Source of the DNA: CBDDKZ01 sp965230415
GTDB taxonomy: Bacteria > Bacteroidota > Bacteroidia > Cytophagales > JAAEPT01
Length of the DNA: 64,000 nt
NCBI GenBank assembly: GCA_965230415.1
Contig: CBDDKZ010000005.1
Coordinates: forward strand, 2,728,001 to 2,792,000
Reading direction: 5' to 3'
A program made the translations under genes and the position numbers. Under the pieces are notes generated by a model. The model searched no databases and had not been told where the DNA came from. It was given only the letters and a program-made list of their open reading frames with translations. How positions within the stretch are numbered: the stretch's first letter is position 1; each line of letters begins with the position of its first letter. Shown here piece by piece: positions 33,246 to 40,231 of the stretch.

Positions 33246-33711
33246 AATTGAACGCAAATTCCTGGTTAAGGACTTGTCCTGGAAGGACGGAAAGACAGGT
33301 GTACCTTATAAACAGGGGTATATAGAGAGTGTCCCAGGTAAGGTGGTGCGTGTCCGCATTGCAGGTGACAAAGCTTTTTTGACACTTAAAGGTAAGACCG
33401 AAGGTTATAGTCGACTGGAATTTGAATATGAAATTCCGGTAAGTGATGCACAACAACTATTGGAAACCTTGTGCAATAAACCCATCATATCAAAAACGAG
33501 GTACTTGATTGAGCATAAAGGGCACACCTGGGAAGTGGACCTGTTTCACGAAGAAAACGATGGGCTGTTAATAGCAGAGATAGAGTTGCAAAGTGAAGAC
33601 GAAACATTCGAAGTACCAGCTTGGATTGGTCGAGAAGTATCTCATTTGAAAGCGTACCGTAATAATTTTTTAGCTGTAAAACCTTACTGCACCTGGGAGC
33701 ATGACTATTGA
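33235..33711 (+). CDS. CYTH-domain (triphosphate tunnel) protein
   Basis: A 158-residue single-domain CYTH protein. The signature EIERKFLV (ExExK) is at residues 4-11. RVRIAG and LTLKG near 40-52 provide the basic tunnel residues, FEYEIP near 63, EVDLF near 100 and AEIEL near 113 supply the acidic metal ligands. All expected tunnel residues appear intact. CYTH proteins hydrolyse triphosphorylated substrates: inorganic triphosphate in many bacteria, thiamine triphosphate in animals. The gene overlaps the TenI-like gene by 11 bases and thiD by 11 bases inside a TPP-riboswitch operon, so a thiamine triphosphatase role is a reasonable inference. Confidence 0.88.
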   Translation: MGLEIERKFLVKDLSWKDGKTGVPYKQGYIESVPGKVVRVRIAGDKAFLTLKGKTEGYSRLEFEYEIPVSDAQQLLETLCNKPIISKTRYLIEHKGHTWEVDLFHEENDGLLIAEIELQSEDETFEVPAWIGREVSHLKAYRNNFLAVKPYCTWEHDY

Positions 33712-34453
33712 CAGGCCATATGTGCTTACTATTGCCGGTCACGATCCCTCTGTCGGTGCCGGGCTGGGTGCTGATTTAAAAGTATTTGAACAAAAGCGCG
33801 TTTATGGTCTCTCGGTTTGTACAGCAGTGACCGTTCAAAATGATGCGCTTTTTAAAACGCCGAACTGGGTTGCCGAAGCTATCATTTTAGCACAATTGGA
33901 ACTATTGCTTTCAAAATACGCAATCAAAGTGGTAAAGGTAGGACTTATTGAAAACCTGGAAGTACTTCATCACCTTGTACTATCGCTCAAAGATTTTAAT
34001 CCCGATTGTGAAATCATTTGGGACCCAATACTTAAGGCCAGTGCCGGATTCGTTTTTCACGAAAAGTTGCAACTGGATTTGCTAATAGCCATTTTAAAAG
34101 AACTTTGCCTTATTACTCCAAACCTTACGGAGTTTAATGAACTAAAAGAAGCTTTAAACCTGGAAGATAAACCTTCTTTCGTCTCGCAATATTGCAATTT
34201 ACTACTCAAAGGAGGGCACGCCGAAGATCATGCCAACGATGTGCTTTATACCAAAACAGGGCTTGTCAAAACAATAGCGGGAGAACCCTTCAAAGGCTTT
34301 GGGAAACATGGGACAGGTTGTGTGCTTTCGGCGGCAATTGCGAGTGAAGTCGCTTTGGGTAAATCGCTGTCTGAGGCCTGTGCGTTGGCCAAACGCTACA
34401 CAGAAGACCTGATAAAAAGTAATGCTTCAAATCTTGGATACCATAACTTATGA
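33701..34453 (+). CDS. thiD: Hydroxymethylpyrimidine/phosphomethylpyrimidine kinase
   Basis: ThiD phosphorylates hydroxymethylpyrimidine twice to give the pyrophosphate used by ThiE. The 250-residue ribokinase-fold protein has TIAGHDPSVGAGLGADLK at residues 10-27 and the C-terminal KHGTGCVLSAAIA near 205-217, where the Asp of the usual GTGD is Cys as in other ThiD proteins. It overlaps the CYTH gene by 11 bases and thiE by 4 (ATGA). Confidence 0.93.
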   Translation: MTIDRPYVLTIAGHDPSVGAGLGADLKVFEQKRVYGLSVCTAVTVQNDALFKTPNWVAEAIILAQLELLLSKYAIKVVKVGLIENLEVLHHLVLSLKDFNPDCEIIWDPILKASAGFVFHEKLQLDLLIAILKELCLITPNLTEFNELKEALNLEDKPSFVSQYCNLLLKGGHAEDHANDVLYTKTGLVKTIAGEPFKGFGKHGTGCVLSAAIASEVALGKSLSEACALAKRYTEDLIKSNASNLGYHNL

Positions 34454-35100
34454 TACATTTTAACGATACTTTGCGATTACTTCATATCACGCAGGATGAT
34501 CTTAATTTATCCCCGATAGATCAGGTAAAGGCAACGGCACAAGCCGGAATAAAATGGGTGCAATACCGAAGTAAAGGCACAAATGATGAAGTGTTGCTTT
34601 CAACAGCTTTGCAACTAAAAAAGCTGTGTCAAGATTACGGCGTTAAATTGATAATCAATGACCGTGTAGCCCTGGCCAGGGAGATTGATGCCGATGGCGT
34701 GCATTTGGGGAAAGAAGATATGCATCCGGCGGAGGCCCGCTCTATTTTAGGTAGTGAAAAAATAATTGGGGGAACAGCTAATACCATGGATGACATTGTG
34801 CGCATAGCAAAGGCAGTAGATTATATTGGCCTTGGCCCTTTTACACAGACTTCTACCAAGAAAAACCTGAGCCCGGTTTTAGGCTTGGCTGGTTATGCCA
34901 AAGTACTGAAGGACATGAAGGATCAAAATATTAATCTACCTGTAATAGCTATTGGTGGCATCTTGCCAGGTAATATTGCATCTTTACTGAAACAGGGCGT
35001 TTATGGCGTTGCTGTTGCGTCTTATATCAATAGGAGTGACGATCCCGTAACGAAAACAAAAGAATTAATAAAGAATATTAGCGATTATGTTAGCGTATAG
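34450..35100 (+). CDS. thiE: Thiamine phosphate synthase
   Basis: ThiE joins hydroxymethylpyrimidine pyrophosphate and thiazole phosphate. The 216-residue barrel shows QYRSKG near residues 37-42, LIINDRVALA near 65-74, DGVHLGKED near 79-87, GPFTQTSTK near 133-141 and AIGGI near 172-176. These are all family motifs, so unlike the upstream paralogue this is a complete ThiE. Start ATG overlaps the thiD stop; the 3' end overlaps the hydrolase gene by 14 bases. Confidence 0.95.
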   Translation: MIHFNDTLRLLHITQDDLNLSPIDQVKATAQAGIKWVQYRSKGTNDEVLLSTALQLKKLCQDYGVKLIINDRVALAREIDADGVHLGKEDMHPAEARSILGSEKIIGGTANTMDDIVRIAKAVDYIGLGPFTQTSTKKNLSPVLGLAGYAKVLKDMKDQNINLPVIAIGGILPGNIASLLKQGVYGVAVASYINRSDDPVTKTKELIKNISDYVSV

Positions 35101-35863
35101 TGAAAATGGTAAAGGAAATACGGTTGTGCTCATTCATGGCTTTTGCGAAAATAGATCGATGTGGGATCATTATGTGAAGGCGCTTGTTAAAGAGTACCGG
35201 GTTATTTGTGTCGACCTTCCGGGCTTCGGTGAAAGCGAAGTGCAAAGTGATATCAGTATTGACGATATGGCAGCTGATATTAAAATATTGCTCGACGAAT
35301 TGGGTGTGGAACGTTGTGCCATGATCGGTCACTCGTTAGGAGGCTATGTTACCTTATCATTTGAATCACTTTTTCCACATATGTTAGTCGGTTACGGATT
35401 ATTTCATTCAACTGCTTATACGGATAGCGAGGAGAAGAAAGCCAGCCGTCTCAAAACCATTGAGTTTTTAGAACAACATGGTATGGAGCCTTTTGCTGAG
35501 CCTTTTGTAATCGGTTTATTTCACGAATACCGCAAAAATGACCCTAATCATAAGATGGTACTCGACATGGTCTTAGCTACCGATGTACTTGGAGCGATAG
35601 AAGCGTCAAAAGCGATGCGTGAACGGGAGTCACATATCGAAACCTTGACTAATACGGGTAAACCGGTTTGGTTTGCGATAGGTAAGCAAGATGGGGCCGT
35701 ACCACTGGACTCGAGTCTGGAACAATGTCACTTGCCCTTTGAGAGCCATGTACATATTTTTGATAACATGGGACACATGGGTATGATCGAACATCCTCGA
35801 GGTACCTACAGAGCTATGAAAGCATTTTTAGATGTATTGGAGTTTGAAGCGGTGAGCTATTAA
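35087..35863 (+). CDS. Alpha/beta hydrolase
   Basis: This 258-residue alpha/beta-hydrolase has VVLIHGFCENRSMW near residues 12-25 (oxyanion loop), the nucleophile elbow GHSLGG near 84-89 and a C-terminal GHMGMIEHP containing the catalytic His near 230. An acidic residue near 205 (GKQDGAVP) completes the triad. It overlaps thiE by 14 bases and is the last gene of the riboswitch operon, so its substrate may be a thiamine-related ester or degradation product. That is inference from context; the fold alone is not informative. Confidence 0.88.
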   Translation: MLAYSENGKGNTVVLIHGFCENRSMWDHYVKALVKEYRVICVDLPGFGESEVQSDISIDDMAADIKILLDELGVERCAMIGHSLGGYVTLSFESLFPHMLVGYGLFHSTAYTDSEEKKASRLKTIEFLEQHGMEPFAEPFVIGLFHEYRKNDPNHKMVLDMVLATDVLGAIEASKAMRERESHIETLTNTGKPVWFAIGKQDGAVPLDSSLEQCHLPFESHVHIFDNMGHMGMIEHPRGTYRAMKAFLDVLEFEAVSY

Positions 35864-35939
35864 CAGGAAGTTTTGGCTTAGTGCAAAGCGTTCTGATCGA
35901 ATTTTCCATTCTAATGCATAAGGTATTTAGGTGTTTTGG

Positions 35940-35964
35940 TAGCTTAAAAAGGATGACTAAGCTA
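35940..35964. terminator. Possible hairpin terminator of the thiamine operon
   Basis: TAGCTTA (35940-35946) and TAAGCTA (35958-35964) pair over an 11-base loop between convergent genes. No T-tract follows on the plus strand, so termination is uncertain. Confidence 0.35.
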
Positions 35965-35977
35965 GTACCATTAACAA

Positions 35978-36214
35978 CTAGGGTACCAACATTCCTCTGT
36001 GTGGTTTCAAGCTATCCCTTACGGTGATCATTTGAGCTTCATTCACAACCATGAAGGCGGAAGTATGTGATTCATTGACTATTTCTTCGTCAATACCACC
36101 GTGCTCGATGTGGTTCTTTTCAGCGAACTCTCGCAGGTGTATGATGTGATGTGCTGCGGTATTCTTACTGTCAGGGCCGTAAAAGTCCCAGATTAGTTTG
36201 ATGTTACGTTGCAT
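35978..36214 (-). CDS. Small conserved-looking hypothetical protein
   Basis: A 78-residue soluble protein starting MQRNIKLIWDFYGPDS. It is rich in His (HHIIHLREF near residues 22-30) and has no membrane segment. The sequence has normal composition and I have a vague recollection of similar small Bacteroidota proteins, but no function is known to me. It lies alone between the thiamine operon and the cupredoxin-like gene. Confidence 0.65.
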   Translation of the reverse strand: MQRNIKLIWDFYGPDSKNTAAHHIIHLREFAEKNHIEHGGIDEEIVNESHTSAFMVVNEAQMITVRDSLKPHRGMLVP

Positions 36215-36353
36215 AATTGTTGTTAAAGTTAATTAAAACAGGCTGGAAACAGCAAGAATCTCCCTTAAGACTTTGGGTAATACTTCTTATTCCTTTTTTT
36301 AAATTAAGGACTATTTAAATACGAGCTAATTAATAGCACCAACACCTTTTCAA

Positions 36354-36393
36354 AAAGGAATGACTCATAATTATGCTATGAGTCAATTCCTTT
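36354..36393 (-). terminator. Terminator of the cupredoxin-like gene
   Basis: On the minus strand AAAGGAATTGACTCATA pairs with TATGAGTCATTCCTTT with one bulge, and TTT follows. The long stem starts 10 bases after the stop codon at 36403. Confidence 0.78.
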
Positions 36394-36402
36394 CATTGAA
36401 AA

Positions 36403-36825
36403 CTACTTCACTGAAATAGTGTATTGACCTGTTGGGTTTAGCGGGCAGAAATAAACGTATTCTCCTTTTTTCAATACTACTTCACCTTTAGTAGGCTTCG
36501 TTTCGCCATCTTTTACCGTTGATGTTACGTAGGCATTGGTGATGTGATCTGCTTGTGTTATATGGACTTTCTTAGGGGCTAAGACCAAGCCTACCTCATG
36601 ACCAACGCCCGTGTTTGTTACTTCAAATTTGTACGTGCCGGGAGCTAAGGTTAAATCTCCGTTGGTGAATTTGCCCGGAATTTGATTTAATTGAATTAAA
36701 TGAGGCTCACCGTTTTTCCCTGTTGAAGCTGACTTCTTGCTTGCAGTTTGAGCAAGTGCATTGGCACTTGAAAATAATAAAGTAATTACTGCTAATGTTC
36801 CATAAAGTAAATATCTTGTTTTCAT
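36403..36825 (-). CDS. Exported cupredoxin-like protein
   Basis: This 140-residue protein has a signal peptide (cleavage probably after NALAQ, residue 26). The mature part looks like a single-domain cupredoxin, with LTLAPGTYKFEVTNTG near residues 59-74, a candidate copper-ligand His in GHEVGLVL near 76-83, and the Cys of YVYFCPLNPTGQY near 123-135. The second His and the Met expected after that Cys are absent, so a normal type 1 copper site is doubtful. A stretch rich in Lys and Ser follows the signal. It is divergent from the gene at 37016 and ends in a terminator. Confidence 0.78.
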   Translation of the reverse strand: MKTRYLLYGTLAVITLLFSSANALAQTASKKSASTGKNGEPHLIQLNQIPGKFTNGDLTLAPGTYKFEVTNTGVGHEVGLVLAPKKVHITQADHITNAYVTSTVKDGETKPTKGEVVLKKGEYVYFCPLNPTGQYTISVK

Positions 36826-36854
36826 CTTATTGCTTTTTTTAAATTATCAATGAC

Positions 36855-36983
36855 ACAAATATCTGCAGGTTTATACTGCTTTGTGTTGTATACTTATCCT
36901 GATAACTTGTCAATGTTTCCTTTTTTACTTTAAACATCTCTTTGAGATGAAGCAATGTATGGGAATGATGTGCAGATATTTGT
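36855..36983. promoter_or_regulatory. Inverted 13-mer pair in a divergent promoter region
   Basis: ACAAATATCTGCA at 36855-36867 is the exact complement of TGCAGATATTTGT at 36971-36983. Each copy lies 30-32 bases upstream of one divergent gene and carries an ATATTTG that could serve as a -7 element. A small hairpin CATCTC-TTT-GAGATG sits between them at 36945-36959. The symmetric placement suggests shared control of both genes. Confidence 0.45.
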
Positions 36984-37015
36984 TTAAATTGTCATGATAC
37001 TAACTAATTACAAGT

Positions 37016-37840
37016 ATGAGACTTACACCTATCAACATAAAATATAAATCTGCGACTATTCTTTTCTTGTTATTTCTTGTCGGAGTAGCTGCAAAAGCAC
37101 AGTTGCCTGATAAAGCTTCCCCTTTTACTGCCGTGAAGTGGGAGGACGAAAAGGCTATCGTGCGATTTGAAGGGCAGTGGTATACTTTTCAATCAATAAA
37201 CGGAATTACATCTGCCGCTATCTTCGATTTTTGTAAAAAGGCCTATGAGGACCGTTGGAAGAAACGTTTTTCAGAAGATTTGGTGGAGGTGATGACAAAG
37301 ATGGGACATACTCCAACAGAAAAAGTTAGGCTTGTTTTGGAAAAAGGTGGCGATAAATTTACGAAAACCGGCGTCATGAGTAAAGAGAATAGAAATCTCG
37401 TACGCGATTATAACAATGGAGAGGTAGCGGGAAAAGTAGGCAATGATACTGGCGTAAATAATCAAAATAATGACTTGAGCAGTACTGCAGCTCAACAGAG
37501 AATGGCTGAACAGATGGCAGAATGGATGGATATGGTTTGGGAGCAGGATCCGCCAAAGGAGGCGGCTCATCTGCGCTTCGAATTCTATAAAAACGGGAAG
37601 CTATATGCAGGTAAAATCTCTATTCACGGTGATTTTACCTTTTGGGCGAGAAGCAGGGCTCAGCATACCCAAGCCTTTAATCCCAACAAAAACGGGCGTT
37701 GGGTTTATGAAGATTTGGCACCTGGTACTTATGAAATAACCATTACAGGGATCAATGAATTTGAAGGTTTCTCGTGGAAGAAAGACGCTGTGAAAGTAGA
37801 GGCAGGCACAACACCCTTGTTTAAGGTGAATTTGGATTAA
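37016..37840 (+). CDS. Exported protein of unknown function
   Basis: A 274-residue protein with a signal peptide (hydrophobic segment 13-26, cleavage near AKAQ). The mature protein has an alpha-helical N-terminal half, a low-complexity Asn/Asp region near 150 and a C-terminal beta-domain (about 185-274). NKNGRWVYEDLAPGTYEITI near 225-244 resembles a CarboxypepD_reg/DUF4198-like sandwich. No T9SS tail is present, so it is probably periplasmic. I do not recognise a specific family. Confidence 0.72.
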   Translation: MRLTPINIKYKSATILFLLFLVGVAAKAQLPDKASPFTAVKWEDEKAIVRFEGQWYTFQSINGITSAAIFDFCKKAYEDRWKKRFSEDLVEVMTKMGHTPTEKVRLVLEKGGDKFTKTGVMSKENRNLVRDYNNGEVAGKVGNDTGVNNQNNDLSSTAAQQRMAEQMAEWMDMVWEQDPPKEAAHLRFEFYKNGKLYAGKISIHGDFTFWARSRAQHTQAFNPNKNGRWVYEDLAPGTYEITITGINEFEGFSWKKDAVKVEAGTTPLFKVNLD

Positions 37841-37861
37841 TTATTATGATACCTAGTTGAT

Positions 37862-38178
37862 TTATATGGTTTCAATAGCTCGACTTAGTTGATCTACTAA
37901 CTTCAATATGGGTAGGTATTCGGAATTCACCATGCATCCTTAGTACCTGTTTACTAACATATTGAAGGTTGATGCCCATGGAGGTAATGTAAAGAGGTTT
38001 TTTGCTTTTCCCCCTGTAGCGTGCTACTTTATTTCTGTTTGAGAAACGAAGTTGTTCTTAGCAATGCCTACTACAGGGATTTTTGAACCCAATTCTTCAT
38101 AAAGATAGCCTCCAAGACCTAATTTGCCTTCATCAGATAATGTCACGTAAGCATCTATCACTAAGATAATTGAGAAAT
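37862..38178 (-). pseudogene. nfi: Endonuclease V remnant, frameshifted and N-terminally truncated
   Basis: On the minus strand three blocks in different frames reproduce the C-terminal half of endonuclease V. Block 1 (about 38178-38024) reads LVIDAYVTLSDEGKLGLGG then KIPVVGIAKNNF and meets a stop. Block 2 (about 38023-37890) reads YRGKSKKPLYITSMGI and RMHGEFRIPTHI. Block 3 restores LVDQLSR before a TAA at 37862. These match the family pattern (VDG, GLG, GVAK, RGKS, PLY, HGE-RIPT, LVDQLSR). The first 100 residues, including the first catalytic Asp, are missing. The gene repaired deaminated purines in DNA when intact. Confidence 0.82.
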
Positions 38179-38271
38179 GGAAAATCTGGTGAAAAATGTC
38201 AAAAAATAGTGCTCACAATTGACAGATTCCTAAGAAATTCCCTTATTGGTTTTTGGACAACTATTCTTGGA

Positions 38272-38973
38272 ATGAAAGCAAACAATAATTGGCTTTACGA
38301 CGAATTTCAGCAAATTGGGAAAAACTATGCCGATAAATCGGAAGTGGAAGTATATGAATCGAGTTATGCGCAATTTAGAGATATCCGACAGGAAAGTAGG
38401 GACTTGATCAATAAATTAAACCTTAACGCAAAGAGCATAATTATCGATTTTGGTTGTGGGACAGGTACTTTTGTAATTGAAGCGGCCAGCGTATGTCAGA
38501 CGGTATATGCTGTAGATATTTCCATTGAAATGTTGGCATATGCACGTAAGCGAGCTCATAAACAAAATCTGAGTAATATTAATTTTGAGCATTCCGGGTT
38601 TCTCCACTTTGAATGCGAAATGTCAAGTATAGACTGTATCACTTCTACCTACTCCTTTCATCATTTGCCCGATTTTTGGAAAAAAGTAGCATTGGAGCGT
38701 ATGTTTGAAATGTTAAACCCCGATGGGAAATTATATATAAAAGATGTGGTGATTCAGGAGAAGGATGCACTAAGAAATATCGAGTATTTTATAAATCAGC
38801 AAGAGCAACTCGGAGGTGATTTTTTAAAAGAAGATGCCTTGCAGCATTTTAGAGAAGAGTTTTCTACTTACGACTGGATTATGGAATCGCTTTTTGAACG
38901 GACAGGCTTTAAAATCATAGAAAAGGAGATGGAGGAGGGTTTGCTCGCCACTTATTTGTGCATAAAGGCATAA
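38272..38973 (+). CDS. SAM-dependent methyltransferase
   Basis: A class I methyltransferase of 233 residues from the ATG at 38272; an upstream in-frame TTG at 38170 would give 267, but the extra segment has no family similarity and lies next to the pseudogene. The SAM-binding motif IIDFGCGTGTFVIEA is near residue 55-69, VYAVDIS near 77-83 is motif I's acidic end and TSTYSFHHLPDF near 122-133 is the motif IV region. The N-terminus (NNNWLYDEFQQIGKNY) fits YrrT-type small-molecule methyltransferases. Substrate unknown. Confidence 0.85.
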   Translation: MKANNNWLYDEFQQIGKNYADKSEVEVYESSYAQFRDIRQESRDLINKLNLNAKSIIIDFGCGTGTFVIEAASVCQTVYAVDISIEMLAYARKRAHKQNLSNINFEHSGFLHFECEMSSIDCITSTYSFHHLPDFWKKVALERMFEMLNPDGKLYIKDVVIQEKDALRNIEYFINQQEQLGGDFLKEDALQHFREEFSTYDWIMESLFERTGFKIIEKEMEEGLLATYLCIKA

Positions 38974-39091
38974 TTGCCACCACTTAGTTGCCTTGTTTAG
39001 TTCGTTTGGAGTTGCGACGGGATCAATTAGCCTGCGATTATGTTGTTTGGAAAAGGTAGGATTATACTTGCGGGCCAATTAAATTTGTGAT

Positions 39092-39661
39092 ATGCAAGTA
39101 ATTCAACTTTTGGAACAACTGAGAAAAGGGGCTACAACAGGAAAAAATTTTGCCAATAGCCAATACGATGTAGTGCGCTACCAGGAAATGCTTACGTTGC
39201 TTGATCAATTATATCAACATGTATCTTCTTTTGATATGTCAAAAATAGATCCTGTAGACGAGTACGGTTATATAACTCCCAAAGTGGGGGTCAATGCCTT
39301 AATAGAGCGTGAAGATGGTAGTATCTTGCTCGAACGACGGGTGGACGATGCGTGTTGGTGTATCCCGGGCGGATGGTCTGAAGTGGGGCTGACTGCTGAA
39401 GAGAATATTGTCAAAGAGATTAAAGAAGAAGCTGGTTATAATGTGAAAGTGGAACGACTAATGGGAGTAATTAGCCGCAAACCGAATCAAAAATTCCCTT
39501 ATACTTCTTATCACCTGTTGTTTAAATGCCTAATTACAGGTGGTGAATTGCAGCAATCATACGAAAGCCTGGATGTGGATTGGAAGCAAGTCGACGAAGT
39601 TGATAATTGGCATTATGACCACTTATCGTGGGTGGAAAAGTATCGTACGGTCACCAATTAA
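39092..39661 (+). CDS. Nudix hydrolase with N-terminal domain
   Basis: A 189-residue protein. The N-terminal domain (1-65) is helical, of the type seen in ADP-ribose-pyrophosphatase-like Nudix proteins. The Nudix box spans roughly residues 91-115, with PGGWSEVG, then VKEIKEEAG. Lys replaces the usual Arg of REUxEE, and the earlier Glu of the canonical box is Leu, as seen in this subfamily. It should hydrolyse a nucleoside diphosphate linked to another group, such as ADP-ribose. It lies alone on the plus strand. Confidence 0.87.
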   Translation: MQVIQLLEQLRKGATTGKNFANSQYDVVRYQEMLTLLDQLYQHVSSFDMSKIDPVDEYGYITPKVGVNALIEREDGSILLERRVDDACWCIPGGWSEVGLTAEENIVKEIKEEAGYNVKVERLMGVISRKPNQKFPYTSYHLLFKCLITGGELQQSYESLDVDWKQVDEVDNWHYDHLSWVEKYRTVTN

Positions 39662-39683
39662 GAACTTGTCGTGTTTCGTTAAA

Positions 39684-40031
39684 TTAGTTGCTGTTGAGAT
39701 AGCTTTTGCAACGTTTCAAAAGACGAATTACCAAAAAGCAGAAGCAGGTCAATACTAACAATACCGGTATGAACCAATAGCCCATAAGCTCGGTGTGGCC
39801 CTGCTTATTGAGCATAAATCCTAAAGACTGAAATTCGCCGTTTTTTGTGAACACACCTACTTGATCAGGAAAAGCCACTTTAGTTACTGTGAGCATTACC
39901 AACAAACTTGTTAAGCTATAGATGAAAACAAGTACTGTCGACATGAAGAACTTGGCAGTAGATGTAAGCCCCTTTTTTAAGGATATAAGTGTATTGAAAT
40001 TTTGGAGGCACGTTTTTTCGATGTTATTCAT
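39684..40031 (-). CDS. Two-helix membrane protein of unknown function
   Basis: A 115-residue protein if translation starts at the ATG encoding MNNIEKTCL (40031). A longer frame to 40097 exists, but the added 22 residues do not look structured. Two membrane helices are predicted around residues 28-48 and 84-104, with a roughly 30-residue loop between. No family was recognised. It is convergent with the Nudix gene. Confidence 0.55.
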   Translation of the reverse strand: MNNIEKTCLQNFNTLISLKKGLTSTAKFFMSTVLVFIYSLTSLLVMLTVTKVAFPDQVGVFTKNGEFQSLGFMLNKQGHTELMGYWFIPVLLVLTCFCFLVIRLLKRCKSYLNSN

Positions 40032-40182
40032 ATTCCATGTTTTCGTAATGATGGCAATATGATCAAATAAGAGCTTGCTGTCAAAAAGTAATGACAAGCA
40101 GTTCGTATTTGTTGATCAAAGGTATATAAAACTACACAGCATAGGAAGTTTTTTGAAATTTACTTGTCAGACTTAAAATAAA

Positions 40183-40212
40183 AGAGGCTGAACGACGTAG
40201 CGCACAGCCTCT
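40183..40212 (-). terminator. Terminator of the TonB-dependent receptor gene
   Basis: On the minus strand AGAGGCTG, a 14-base loop, CAGCCTCT and then TTTATTTT, starting 20 bases after the stop at 40232. Confidence 0.82.
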
Positions 40213-40231
40213 GTTTGTTATTTTATTTCAT

